From Clostridia bacterium (GTDB lineage Bacteria > Bacillota > Clostridia > Oscillospirales > Acutalibacteraceae), in contig CAAEIM010000054.1 of assembly GCA_900755995.1 (NCBI GenBank), positions 1-14,781 on the forward strand: a DNA stretch of 14,781 nucleotides, given 5' to 3'. Positions within the stretch are counted from its first letter, which is position 1, and each line of letters starts with the position of its first letter. Below, piece after piece: positions 5,401-13,116 of the stretch. The notes under the pieces were generated by a model. It did no database searches and was not told the origin of the DNA. It saw only the letters and a program-made list of their open reading frames with translations. A program made the position numbers and the translations under genes.

Positions 5401-7023
5401 TTATTTATCGAGAGAAGCTTTGATAAATTCTCTGAAAAGCGGATGAGCTCTGTTAGGACGTGACTTGAACTCAGGATGATACTGAACGCCAATGTAGAAC
5501 TTATTTGCAGGAATTTCCACGGCCTCAACAAGCATACCGTTTGGTGAAGTACCGGTGATAATCATACCTGCCTTCTCAATTTCATCTCTAAAATCATTAT
5601 TGAATTCATAACGATGGCGGTGACGCTCGGAAACCTCTGTTTTGCCATAGGCTTTTTCCATAATTGAGCCTTTCCTGATAACGCAGGGATACGCACCGAG
5701 GCGCATTGTTCCACCCATATTTTCAATACCTAACTGTTCAGGCATAAGATCAATTACATTGTGCTTGCCTTCGGGAGCAAACTCACCGCTGTTGGCATCA
5801 TCATAACCGAGAACGTGCTTTGCAAATTCAATAACAGCCGTCTGCATACCAAGGCAGATACCGAGATAAGGAATGTCATGCTCACGGGCATACTTTGCAG
5901 CCATTACCTTGCCCTCAACACCTCTGTTGCCAAAGCCGCCGGGCACAAGGATTCCGTCAACATCGCCGAGAAGCTCATCAGCAGAATACTTTGTGATAAG
6001 CTCGCAGTCAACCCACTTTATTTCTACATCGGAAGAATTCTCGTAGCCTGCGTGGCGCAGAGCCTCGGCAACCGAAAGATATGCGTCGTGCAGGGCAACA
6101 TACTTGCCGCAAAGAGCGATTTTACATTTCTTTGTGCGGTTGTTGATTCTGTCAAGCATTTCCTTCCACTCTGTAAGGTCGGGAGCTTTGTCGGTAACAA
6201 TGTTAAGCTCACGGCAAACGACATTTGAGAAATTGCTCTCCTCAAGCATAAGAGGAGCCTGATAAAGAGTAGGAAGCGTGATATTTTCAATTACGCAGTC
6301 CGGCTTTACATTGCAGAAAAGCGCAATCTTCTTAAAGATGCTCTCCTCAAGCGGCTCATCACAGCGGAGCACGATAATATCAGGATTGATACCGAGCGAG
6401 CGAAGCTCCTTAACCGAGTGCTGGGTAGGCTTTGACTTATGCTCCTCGCTTCCCTTGATGTAAGGAACTAAGGTAACGTGAATAAAAATACTGTTTTCTC
6501 TGCCAACCTCAAGCGATACCTGACGGATAGACTCAAGGAACGGCTGGCTTTCAATATCGCCTACCGTACCGCCGATTTCTGTAATAACAACGTCAGCGTC
6601 TGTCTTTTCTCCTACATTATAAATAAATGACTTGATTTCATTAGTGATGTGAGGAATTACCTGAACGGTTTTTCCGAGGTAGTCGCCGTGGCGCTCTTTT
6701 TCAAGTACATTTGAGTAAACCTTACCTGTGGTGAGGTTTGAATACTTATTTAAGTCCTCGTCAATAAAACGCTCGTAGTGACCGAGGTCGAGGTCGGTTT
6801 CTGCGCCGTCCTCTGTTACATAAACCTCACCGTGCTGATACGGGCTCATTGTACCCGGGTCAACATTTATGTACGGGTCAAGCTTCTGGGCTACAACCTT
6901 AAGGCCTCTTGCCTTAAGGAGTCTGCCGAGAGAAGCCGCTGTGATTCCCTTGCCAAGTCCGGAAACAACGCCGCCGGTAACAAATATATATTTTTTAGAT
7001 TTCTTTTCAGTACGATTAGCCAT
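5401..7023 (-). CDS. pyrG: CTP synthase PyrG
   Basis: Makes CTP from UTP, ATP and glutamine, the last step of pyrimidine nucleotide synthesis. At 540 residues it has normal length. The N-terminal synthase domain shows FVTGGVVSGLGKGITAASLG (residues 14-33), LDPYINVDPGTMSP (48-61) and EIGGTVGDIES (149-159). The glutaminase domain shows PGGFGNRG (361-368) and the nucleophile Cys390 in YLGICLGMQ. His516 and Glu518 in GVQYHPEF complete the triad. The ATG at 7023 begins only 3 bp after the dapF stop, and its GAGG ribosome binding site lies within the last dapF codons. Translation is therefore probably coupled. No key residue is missing. Confidence 0.97.
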   Translation of the reverse strand: MANRTEKKSKKYIFVTGGVVSGLGKGITAASLGRLLKARGLKVVAQKLDPYINVDPGTMSPYQHGEVYVTEDGAETDLDLGHYERFIDEDLNKYSNLTTGKVYSNVLEKERHGDYLGKTVQVIPHITNEIKSFIYNVGEKTDADVVITEIGGTVGDIESQPFLESIRQVSLEVGRENSIFIHVTLVPYIKGSEEHKSKPTQHSVKELRSLGINPDIIVLRCDEPLEESIFKKIALFCNVKPDCVIENITLPTLYQAPLMLEESNFSNVVCRELNIVTDKAPDLTEWKEMLDRINNRTKKCKIALCGKYVALHDAYLSVAEALRHAGYENSSDVEIKWVDCELITKYSADELLGDVDGILVPGGFGNRGVEGKVMAAKYAREHDIPYLGICLGMQTAVIEFAKHVLGYDDANSGEFAPEGKHNVIDLMPEQLGIENMGGTMRLGAYPCVIRKGSIMEKAYGKTEVSERHRHRYEFNNDFRDEIEKAGMIITGTSPNGMLVEAVEIPANKFYIGVQYHPEFKSRPNRAHPLFREFIKASLDK

Positions 7024-7026
7024 AAA

Positions 7027-7872
7027 TTATACCTCAATCTCTCCTTCAAATACTTTCTGTGCATTACCTGTCATATAAACGGTTTCATCAGTATAGTTAA
7101 TAATAAGGTCGCCGCCCTTGAGCTTGATTTTTATGTCCTCGCCCTTCTTGCAGAAGCCGTTTTCGCAGGCTGCAACTGCAACAGCGCAGGCACCTGTACC
7201 GCAAGCCCAGGTTTCACCCGAGCCTCTCTCCCACACTCTCATCTTAATGGTGTGGTCGTCAAGAACGGTAACAAACTCTGTGTTTACTCTCTCAGGGAAA
7301 AGCTTGTCATTTTCAAATACAGGGCCGATTTTCTCAATGTCGAGGCGGTCAATATCGTCCATAAATACTACACAGTGAGGATTTCCCATTGACACGCAGG
7401 TAATATTATACTGCTTATCTCCGATTTTAACAGGTTCGTTTACAATAATATCCTTGTTCATTGCCACAGGAATTTCCTTAGGGTCAAGAATAGCCTTGCC
7501 CATATCAACTCTGAGGCTTGTTACCTCGCCGTTTGTGGTATAAGCCTTGAGGCGCTTAATACCCGAGAGGGTTTCAACAGTGATTTCGTCCTTTTCGTTA
7601 TAATCTATCATACCGTGGTCGTAGAGGAACTTGCCCACACAGCGGATGCCGTTGCCGCACATCTTGCCCTCTGAGCCGTCAAGATTATACATCTTCATTT
7701 TTGCGTCTGCAACCTTTGACGGGCATACAAGAATTATACCGTCGCCGCCGATGCCGAAATGTCTGTCGGAAAGTCTTACGGAAAGCGCCTCAGGATTGTT
7801 GATTTCCTGATCAAAGGTGCTGAAATAGATATAATCATTGCCTATACCCTGCATCTTGGTAAACTTGAGCAT
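7027..7872 (-). CDS. dapF: Diaminopimelate epimerase DapF (possible separate product inside the fusion)
   Basis: Interconverts LL- and meso-diaminopimelate, without cofactor, using two cysteines. Starting at the internal ATG (7872) the protein has 281 residues, the normal DapF length. It opens with MLKFTKMQGIGNDYIYF, the usual N-terminus. The two catalytic cysteines lie in GKMCGNGIRC and ETWACGTGACA, and NTEFV and GGDGI are also in place. Directly before the ATG is AGGAG (7879-7883) with a six-base gap, an excellent ribosome binding site. It could therefore be made both as a free protein and as the tail of CarB. The stop is 3 bp from pyrG. With DapL, it would complete synthesis of meso-DAP for lysine and cell wall. 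Confidence 0.93.
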   Translation of the reverse strand: MLKFTKMQGIGNDYIYFSTFDQEINNPEALSVRLSDRHFGIGGDGIILVCPSKVADAKMKMYNLDGSEGKMCGNGIRCVGKFLYDHGMIDYNEKDEITVETLSGIKRLKAYTTNGEVTSLRVDMGKAILDPKEIPVAMNKDIIVNEPVKIGDKQYNITCVSMGNPHCVVFMDDIDRLDIEKIGPVFENDKLFPERVNTEFVTVLDDHTIKMRVWERGSGETWACGTGACAVAVAACENGFCKKGEDIKIKLKGGDLIINYTDETVYMTGNAQKVFEGEIEV

Positions 7873-10800
7873 TTCCTTCTCCTCTCGCATATTGTTAATA
7901 TCAATAAGCTCTGTGCTGTGCTGTGTGTAGTGGCTCTTAAGGCAGTCTGCAAGAGCGTTTGCGGTATCAAGAGCAGTAAGACACGGAATGTTTCTTTCAA
8001 CGGTCTTTCTGCGGATTTTAACCGAATCTCTTGACGGGATTCTGCCCTTGGCAGAGGTTGAAATAACATACTGAATCTTGCCCGACTCAATGAGAGTGAG
8101 GGTGTTGTCTGTTTTGCACTCGTGAATTTTCTTTACCGATACAGCGTCAATGCCGTACTTCTTGAGCACCTCGGCTGTACCCTCGGTAGCATAAATTTTA
8201 AATCCGAGGTCATAGTATTTCTTTGCAATTTCTCCGATTTCTGCCTTGTCGGAATTGCGGACGGTGATGAACACGCCGCCGTTTTTCTTCATCTTGTAGC
8301 CTGCGCCTATAAGTCCCTTGTAAAGAGCCTCCTCAAGTGTGCCGGCTACGCCGAGAACCTCACCTGTTGACTTCATCTCAGGGCCGAGGTGGTTATCAAC
8401 ATTAATAAGCTTTTCAAAGCTGAATACAGGTACTTTAACGGCAATGTAAGGACTCTTTTTGTAAAGGCCAGTGCCGTAACCCATATCCTTAAGCTTTTCG
8501 CCGAGCATTGCTCTTGTAGCAAGGTCAACCATAGGTACGCCCGTAACCTTGCTGATATACGGAATTGTTCTTGATGAACGTGGATTTACCTCAATTACAT
8601 ACAGCTCGTCATTATAGATAAGGTACTGAATGTTTACAAGTCCCTTTGTCTGAAGCTCAATGGCAAGGTTTTTGGAGCTTTCAATGATTGTCTGAGTCAT
8701 TTTGTCCGATATATTCCAAGCAGGATATACAGCGATTGAGTCGCCTGAGTGAATACCTGCTCTTTCAATATGCTCCATAATACCCGGAATAAGAATATCC
8801 TCGCCGTCGCAGATTGCGTCAACCTCAAGTTCTGTGCCCTGAAGATATTTATCGATAAGAATCGGGTTTTCAATATTCTGTGCAAGAATAATAGCCATAT
8901 ACTCTTTGACGTCAGCCTCGTTAAAGGCGATAATCATATTCTGACCGCCGAGTACATAGGACGGACGGAGCAGTACCGGATAACCGATTTTATCTGCAAC
9001 CTCAAGTGCCTCGTCGGTTGTCATAACGGTAACGCCCTTTGGACGCTTGATGTGATACTTTTCAAGAAGCTCGTCAAAGCGCTCTCTGTCCTCAGCCATA
9101 TCTATAGCGTCATAAGAAGTACCGAGAATGTTTACGCCGCAGTCGCTCATATGCTTTGTCAGCTTGATTGCGGTCTGACCGCCGAATGCAACTACAACAC
9201 CGTAAGGCTTTTCGGTATTGATAATGCCCATAACATCTTCTGTAGTGAGCGGCTCAAAGTAAAGTCTGTCGGCTGTATCAAAGTCTGTGGATACGGTTTC
9301 GGGGTTATTGTTTACAATAACAACATCGTAGCCTGCCTTTTTGAGCGCCCATACGCAGTGAACGGAAGCATAGTCAAACTCAATGCCCTGACCGATTCTT
9401 ATAGGGCCTGAACCGAATACAATAACTGTCTTTTTGTCTGATTTTTTATTCTTTATAAACTCCTCAGCCTCGTTTTCCTTATCAAAGGTTGAGTAGAAGT
9501 ATGGCGTCTGAGCCTCAAATTCAGCGGCGCAGGTGTCAACCATTTTATAAACAGGCAGAAGGCTCTTTTCAACCTTTTTGCCGGCAACAGCTTCAATGGT
9601 TCTGTCGAGGAAGCCGATTTGCTTTGCACGGAAGTAAAGGTCATCGGTAAGCTCGCCGTTTTTAAGCTCGTCCTCAACTGCAATAATATTTTTGAGCTTT
9701 TCAAGGAACCACTCGTCAATAAGGGTTACCTCATGAATCTGCTCAACGGTAATACCTCTCTTTAAGGCTTCGTATACGCAGAAAATTCTCTTGTCATCGC
9801 AAACGCTGAGTCTGTCATAAACAGAGGCGTTGGAAAGCTGAGCAAATTCCTTGTCGTCAAGTGTATCGTGAGAAATCTCAGCGCCTCTTACAGCCTTCAT
9901 AATAGCCTGCTCAAAGGTTGGAGCAATCGCCATTACCTCGCCTGTAGCCTTCATCTGGGTGCCGAGCGTACGGTTTGCATATACAAATTTATCAAAAGGC
10001 CATTTGGGGAACTTAACTACAACATAGTCGAGCGCAGGCTCAAAGCAGGCGTAGGTAGTACCTGTTACGGCGTTTTTAATTTCGTTAAGAGTGTAGCCGA
10101 TAGCTATTTTAGCGGCTACCTTTGCAATAGGATAACCTGTTGCCTTTGAAGCAAGGGCAGATGAACGGGAAACTCTCGGGTTTACCTCAATTACCGCATA
10201 GTCAAAGGTTTCAGGATTGAGTGCAAACTGGCAGTTACAGCCGCCCTCTACCTTTAAGGCTGAGATGATGTTGAGAGCAGCACTTCTGAGCATCTGATAC
10301 TCCTTGTCTGCAAGGGTAACTGTAGGAGCAATAACGATACTGTCGCCTGTATGAACGCCTACAGGGTCAAAGTTTTCCATTGAGCAGACGGTAATAACGT
10401 TGCCGTCGCTGTCACGCATTACCTCAAACTCAACCTCTTTCCAGCCTGAGATACATTTTTCAACAAGCACCTGAGTAATCGGAGAAAGCTCAAGACCGTT
10501 TGAAGTAATCTCTCTTAACTCCTCCTCGTCATTTACAATACCGCCGCCTGTTCCGCCGAGGGTAAATGCAGGACGAATGATTACAGGATAACCGATTTCA
10601 TCGGCAAATTTTACGGCAGACTCCACATCGTTTACTACGAGTGAAGGAATAACCGGCTGACCGATTTCAAGCATGGTATCCTTGAACATCTGTCTGTCCT
10701 CTGCCTTATCTATTGTTTCGGGGTTAGCTCCGAGGAGCTGAACTCCGTATTTATCAAGGAAGCCTTCCTTTGCAAGCTGCATTGAAAGTGTAAGTCCGGT

Positions 10801-11079
10801 CTGTCCGCCGAGAGTTGAAAGGAGGCTGTCCGGACGCTCCTTTTTGATGATTCTTTTTACGGTTTCAAGTGTCAGCGGCTCAATGTAAATCTTGTCAGCC
10901 ATTGCGTTGTCGGTCATAATAGTAGCAGGGTTAGAGTTTACAAGAATAACCTCCAAGCCCTCCTCCTTGAGCGCACGGCAGGCCTGTGTGCCTGCATAGT
11001 CAAATTCAGCAGCCTGACCGATTACAATAGGGCCTGAGCCGATTACCATAACTCTTTTAATGTTGCTTTTCAGTGGCAT
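7027..11079 (-). CDS. carB: Carbamoyl phosphate synthetase large chain fused in frame to diaminopimelate epimerase
   Basis: One open frame of 1350 codons. Residues 1-1064 are a complete CarB: an ATP-grasp half starting VMVIGSGPIVIGQAAEFDYA, the oligomerisation region (about 400-545), a second half with VIVFGSGPIRIGQGIEFDYA, and an MGS-like allosteric domain (GGVFITVRNSDK onward, about 930-1060). It ends in the usual CarB tail TELIDIN. CarB joins ammonia from CarA with bicarbonate and two ATP to give carbamoyl phosphate for pyrimidines and arginine. Residues 1070-1350 are a complete DapF. Only five residues (REEKE) separate the two, and they are the translation of a ribosome binding site. Residue 1065 is Arg encoded by CGA, one transition from TGA. 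The ATG at 11079 has AAGGAA upstream; carA ends 58 bp before it. Whether the full-length fusion accumulates cannot be told from sequence. Confidence 0.93.
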   Translation of the reverse strand: MPLKSNIKRVMVIGSGPIVIGQAAEFDYAGTQACRALKEEGLEVILVNSNPATIMTDNAMADKIYIEPLTLETVKRIIKKERPDSLLSTLGGQTGLTLSMQLAKEGFLDKYGVQLLGANPETIDKAEDRQMFKDTMLEIGQPVIPSLVVNDVESAVKFADEIGYPVIIRPAFTLGGTGGGIVNDEEELREITSNGLELSPITQVLVEKCISGWKEVEFEVMRDSDGNVITVCSMENFDPVGVHTGDSIVIAPTVTLADKEYQMLRSAALNIISALKVEGGCNCQFALNPETFDYAVIEVNPRVSRSSALASKATGYPIAKVAAKIAIGYTLNEIKNAVTGTTYACFEPALDYVVVKFPKWPFDKFVYANRTLGTQMKATGEVMAIAPTFEQAIMKAVRGAEISHDTLDDKEFAQLSNASVYDRLSVCDDKRIFCVYEALKRGITVEQIHEVTLIDEWFLEKLKNIIAVEDELKNGELTDDLYFRAKQIGFLDRTIEAVAGKKVEKSLLPVYKMVDTCAAEFEAQTPYFYSTFDKENEAEEFIKNKKSDKKTVIVFGSGPIRIGQGIEFDYASVHCVWALKKAGYDVVIVNNNPETVSTDFDTADRLYFEPLTTEDVMGIINTEKPYGVVVAFGGQTAIKLTKHMSDCGVNILGTSYDAIDMAEDRERFDELLEKYHIKRPKGVTVMTTDEALEVADKIGYPVLLRPSYVLGGQNMIIAFNEADVKEYMAIILAQNIENPILIDKYLQGTELEVDAICDGEDILIPGIMEHIERAGIHSGDSIAVYPAWNISDKMTQTIIESSKNLAIELQTKGLVNIQYLIYNDELYVIEVNPRSSRTIPYISKVTGVPMVDLATRAMLGEKLKDMGYGTGLYKKSPYIAVKVPVFSFEKLINVDNHLGPEMKSTGEVLGVAGTLEEALYKGLIGAGYKMKKNGGVFITVRNSDKAEIGEIAKKYYDLGFKIYATEGTAEVLKKYGIDAVSVKKIHECKTDNTLTLIESGKIQYVISTSAKGRIPSRDSVKIRRKTVERNIPCLTALDTANALADCLKSHYTQHSTELIDINNMREEKEMLKFTKMQGIGNDYIYFSTFDQEINNPEALSVRLSDRHFGIGGDGIILVCPSKVADAKMKMYNLDGSEGKMCGNGIRCVGKFLYDHGMIDYNEKDEITVETLSGIKRLKAYTTNGEVTSLRVDMGKAILDPKEIPVAMNKDIIVNEPVKIGDKQYNITCVSMGNPHCVVFMDDIDRLDIEKIGPVFENDKLFPERVNTEFVTVLDDHTIKMRVWERGSGETWACGTGACAVAVAACENGFCKKGEDIKIKLKGGDLIINYTDETVYMTGNAQKVFEGEIEV
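7873..7887 (-). promoter_or_regulatory. Internal ribosome binding site of dapF and CGA codon at the fusion point
   Basis: On the minus strand CGA (7885-7887) is followed by GAGGAGAAGGAA and the dapF ATG. The layout is that of a normal intergenic junction (stop codon, Shine-Dalgarno, start) in which the stop has been replaced by a sense codon. TGA would need only one T-to-C change to become CGA. Confidence 0.7.
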
Positions 11080-11137
11080 AAAATCATTCCTTATTAAAAA
11101 TCAAATTCGTGTATTCGTATATAAATTATGGATAGTT

Positions 11138-12217
11138 TTACTTGTTGCTTTTCATCATTTCAATGAAACGGTCAAACAAAAATGCCGTATCGTGAGGGCC
11201 GCCGCAAGCCTCGGGGTGGAACTGAACAGAGAATGCAGGCATATTGTTATACTTTACGCCCTCGCAGGTGTTGTCATTGCCGTTTACAAAGCTTACCTCA
11301 CCGTTAGCGGGCATACTGTCGCTTACAACAGCGTAGCCGTGGTTCTGAGATGTGATGTAAACTCTGCCTGTTTCGGTTTCCTTGGCAGGCTGATTTGCGC
11401 CTCTGTGGCCGTATTTAAGCTTTTCGGTTTTTGCTCCCTGACTGAGTGCAAGCAGCTGATGGCCAAGGCAGATACCGAAGGTAGGAATTTTGTATTCGCA
11501 GAGTTTTTTAAGCTCTGAAATAATCTGAGTATTGTCAGAAGGATCTCCGGGTCCGTTTGAAAGCATAATTCCGTCAGGATTCATAGCCTTAATCTGCTCG
11601 GCTGTGGTGTGAGCGGGCACTATGGTAACATTACAGCCACGCTTTACAAGCTCTCTGCCTATGTTGTGCTTTGCGCCGAAATCCATAAGCACTACGTTTA
11701 AATCGCCGTTTTCAGCCTTAAACTCCTCGCTTTCGGCTATTGTTGTGCTCTCAACAGCCTGTTCTATTTTATAAGCCTTAATCTCAGAAAGAATTTCGTC
11801 TGTTACTTCACCGGAGTATGCAATTTTGCAGTTGAGCACACCGTATTCACGCACAATTCTTGTGAGCGCTCTGGTGTCGATTCCATAGATGCCGGGAATA
11901 TCGGACTCTTTTAAAAAGGTGTCAAGATCTCCCTCACAACGGAAGTTAGAGGGAGCTTGGCACCATTCTCTTACAATATAGCCTCTGAGCGATGGGACTT
12001 TGCTCTCAAAATCAGAGGGAATTACACCATAGTTACCGATTAAAGGGAAAGTTTGAATAACCACCTGACCAAAGTAAGAAGGGTCGGTGAGTGTTTCAAG
12101 ATAACCGGTCATAGCTGTTGTAAAAACCAATTCTCCCATTGTTTCTTTTTCTGCGCCAAATGATTTTCCTTCAAAAACAGTTCCGTTTTCGAGAATCAAA
12201 TAAGCTTTACGGCTCAT
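11138..12217 (-). CDS. carA: Carbamoyl phosphate synthetase small chain CarA
   Basis: The glutaminase subunit that channels ammonia to CarB. At 359 residues the length is normal. The N-terminal CarA-specific domain shows LENGTVFEGKSFGA, VFTTAMTGYLETLTDPSY and QTFPLIGNYG (residues 9-64). The class I amidotransferase domain begins near 170 and contains MLSNGPGDP (218-226), the nucleophile Cys250 in FGICLGHQLLA, SQNHGYAV (290-297), and His334 and Glu336 in FSVQFHPEACGG. The start ATG at 12217 has AAAGGA upstream. It lies 32 bp after the ANTAR regulator gene and 58 bp before carB. These spacings suggest one transcript. The substrate glutamine ties the operon to nitrogen status. Confidence 0.97.
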   Translation of the reverse strand: MSRKAYLILENGTVFEGKSFGAEKETMGELVFTTAMTGYLETLTDPSYFGQVVIQTFPLIGNYGVIPSDFESKVPSLRGYIVREWCQAPSNFRCEGDLDTFLKESDIPGIYGIDTRALTRIVREYGVLNCKIAYSGEVTDEILSEIKAYKIEQAVESTTIAESEEFKAENGDLNVVLMDFGAKHNIGRELVKRGCNVTIVPAHTTAEQIKAMNPDGIMLSNGPGDPSDNTQIISELKKLCEYKIPTFGICLGHQLLALSQGAKTEKLKYGHRGANQPAKETETGRVYITSQNHGYAVVSDSMPANGEVSFVNGNDNTCEGVKYNNMPAFSVQFHPEACGGPHDTAFLFDRFIEMMKSNK

Positions 12218-12249
12218 AAATACACAATCCTTTCAGAAATTTTGCATAG

Positions 12250-12819
12250 TTAGTTTTCGTAGGTTTTAATAACCTGCATTGCAATCTGCATTTTGCTCAT
12301 TCTTAAATCCATCGCCTGCTTTTCAAGATAGCGATGTGCTTCACTTTCCGTCATATTAAGGCAGGTAATAAGCAACAGCTTTGCTCTGTTGATTATCTTC
12401 ATATCCTCCACAATATGGCGAAGCTTTTCGTTTTCCTCATTGACCGAAAGCATTCTTTTTCTGAAGCACTCGGTAAACTGCAAATAATGATGAAACAAAT
12501 GCTTGTTTATAGGCTTTGCTATTACAAGAACTCCGCACTCGGTAAGGGCATCGTTTACATCATCTGCATTTTTTTGAGGTACAATAATAACAACGCTGGA
12601 ACGAGTTTTCTCAGCAAAATGCTTTGAAAGCTCTAATCCGCTTTCTTCTGCAAGAGGTGCATTAATACAGATAAGCTCAAACTCATCTTTTTCAACAAGT
12701 TTTTTTGCTGTTTTAGAATTATCAGCAATAGAAATCAGTGAAAAATCCTCTGTTCTGAGCAACTGCGAAAGGGATTCCGCACTTTGCACAGAGCGAGAAA
12801 TTACCAGAGCTTTTTTCAT
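12250..12819 (-). CDS. ANTAR-domain RNA-binding regulator with degenerate receiver
   Basis: A 189-residue protein. Residues 1-120 have the alpha/beta layout of a response-regulator receiver (ALVISRS, FELICINAPL, VVIIVPQ, VLVIAKPINKHLF). The phosphorylated Asp position is Asn53, and the acidic pair after strand 1 is Ser9-Arg10; only Lys102 of the active site remains. Residues 125-140 look like a coiled-coil linker. Residues 141-189 match ANTAR (INRAKLLLI, MTESEAHRYLEKQAMD, RMSKMQIAMQVI), the RNA-binding three-helix domain that prevents termination by binding paired hairpins with six-base loops in the mRNA. The start ATG follows GAGGTGG. As first gene of the car operon it may control this transcript or glutamine-related genes elsewhere. 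Signal control by phosphorylation seems unlikely. Confidence 0.85.
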   Translation of the reverse strand: MKKALVISRSVQSAESLSQLLRTEDFSLISIADNSKTAKKLVEKDEFELICINAPLAEESGLELSKHFAEKTRSSVVIIVPQKNADDVNDALTECGVLVIAKPINKHLFHHYLQFTECFRKRMLSVNEENEKLRHIVEDMKIINRAKLLLITCLNMTESEAHRYLEKQAMDLRMSKMQIAMQVIKTYEN

Positions 12820-12895
12820 AATCTAGCCACCTCTGTTGCTTATCTTCAACATCATATTTTACAAGATTTATAGCTATTCTAATTTACATAAAGGA

Positions 12896-12901
12896 ATTAT
12901 A
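12896..12901 (-). promoter_or_regulatory. Candidate -10 box for the ANTAR-car operon
   Basis: On the minus strand a perfect TATAAT lies about 76 bp before the start codon. No good -35 is seen at 16-18 bp. A weaker alternative is TATACT at 13033-13038 farther upstream, which would give a longer, structured leader. Confidence 0.35.
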
Positions 12902-12925
12902 ATATATTTTTTTATTAAATCTGAC

Positions 12926-12984
12926 TTTTTTAGACTTAGAAGATAGTTTGCTTTTAATTCAAAACTATAAATTTCCGGAAAATT
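12926..12984 (+). repeat. Intergenic motif copy C
   Basis: TTTTTTAGACTTAGAAGATA, then GTTT, six bases and AATTCAAAA, then TTTCCGGAAAATT. It shares T6, AGATAGTTT and AATTCAAAA with the copy at 13008-13063 about 80 bp away, and the CCGGAAAATT box with the copy at 1135-1191. Confidence 0.5.
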
Positions 12985-12990
12985 AGTTTT
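12961..12990. repeat. 30-bp imperfect dyad centred on TTTCCGGAAA
   Basis: AAAACTA at the left and AGTTTT at the right flank a perfect 10-bp palindrome TTTCCGGAAA (12972-12981). The lack of a loop suits a protein-binding DNA operator better than an RNA hairpin. It lies about 140 bp upstream of the ANTAR start codon. Confidence 0.45.
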
Positions 12991-13007
12991 ATATGACCTG
13001 TACTTAC

Positions 13008-13063
13008 TTTTTTGCCCGAGCAGATAGTTTAGTATAATTCAAAATTTTTTATGCCCGAAAATG
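13008..13063 (+). repeat. Intergenic motif copy B (GCCCGAGCAGATAGT)
   Basis: TTTTTTGCCCGAGCAGATAG, then AATTCAAAA, then TTTTTTATGCCCGAAAATG. Two T6-(N)-GCCCGA blocks lie about 40 bp apart. It is the best-conserved member of the family and the partner of the inverted copy at 13071-13126. Confidence 0.5.
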
Positions 13064-13116
13064 TCTTGGCTGTTGTCGGGCACAAGAGTATTTTCTTTAT
13101 GATACTATCCTCTCGG
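13016..13116 (-). repeat. Large imperfect inverted repeat with an inner hairpin
   Basis: The outer arms 13016-13035 and 13102-13116 are complementary apart from small bulges (CCGAG, GATAGT and AGTAT against ATACTATC and CTCGG). Inside, TGCCCGA (13052-13058) and TCGGGCA (13076-13082) form a perfect 7-bp stem with a 17-base loop. No T run follows on the minus strand, so it is not a simple terminator. It may be a structured leader or a byproduct of two inverted repeat copies. Confidence 0.45.

Noticed and set aside
6778..7392. 204-codon plus-strand open frame across pyrG and dapF
   Set aside because: Antisense to the 5' end of pyrG and the 3' end of dapF; no start signals or recognisable domains.
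8749..9411. 220-codon plus-strand open frame
   Set aside because: It lies wholly antisense to carB, whose protein homology is unmistakable; its composition is that of a shadow frame.
11588..11600. TCTGCTCGG inside carA and a similar CCGAGCAGA near 14674 in the permease gene as further motif copies
   Set aside because: Both are in conserved coding sequence and lack the T run and the second box.
12844..12876. Ten-codon leader-like frame (MMLKISNRGG) just before the ANTAR gene
   Set aside because: No ribosome binding site and no run of regulatory codons; it merely overlaps the ANTAR ribosome binding site.
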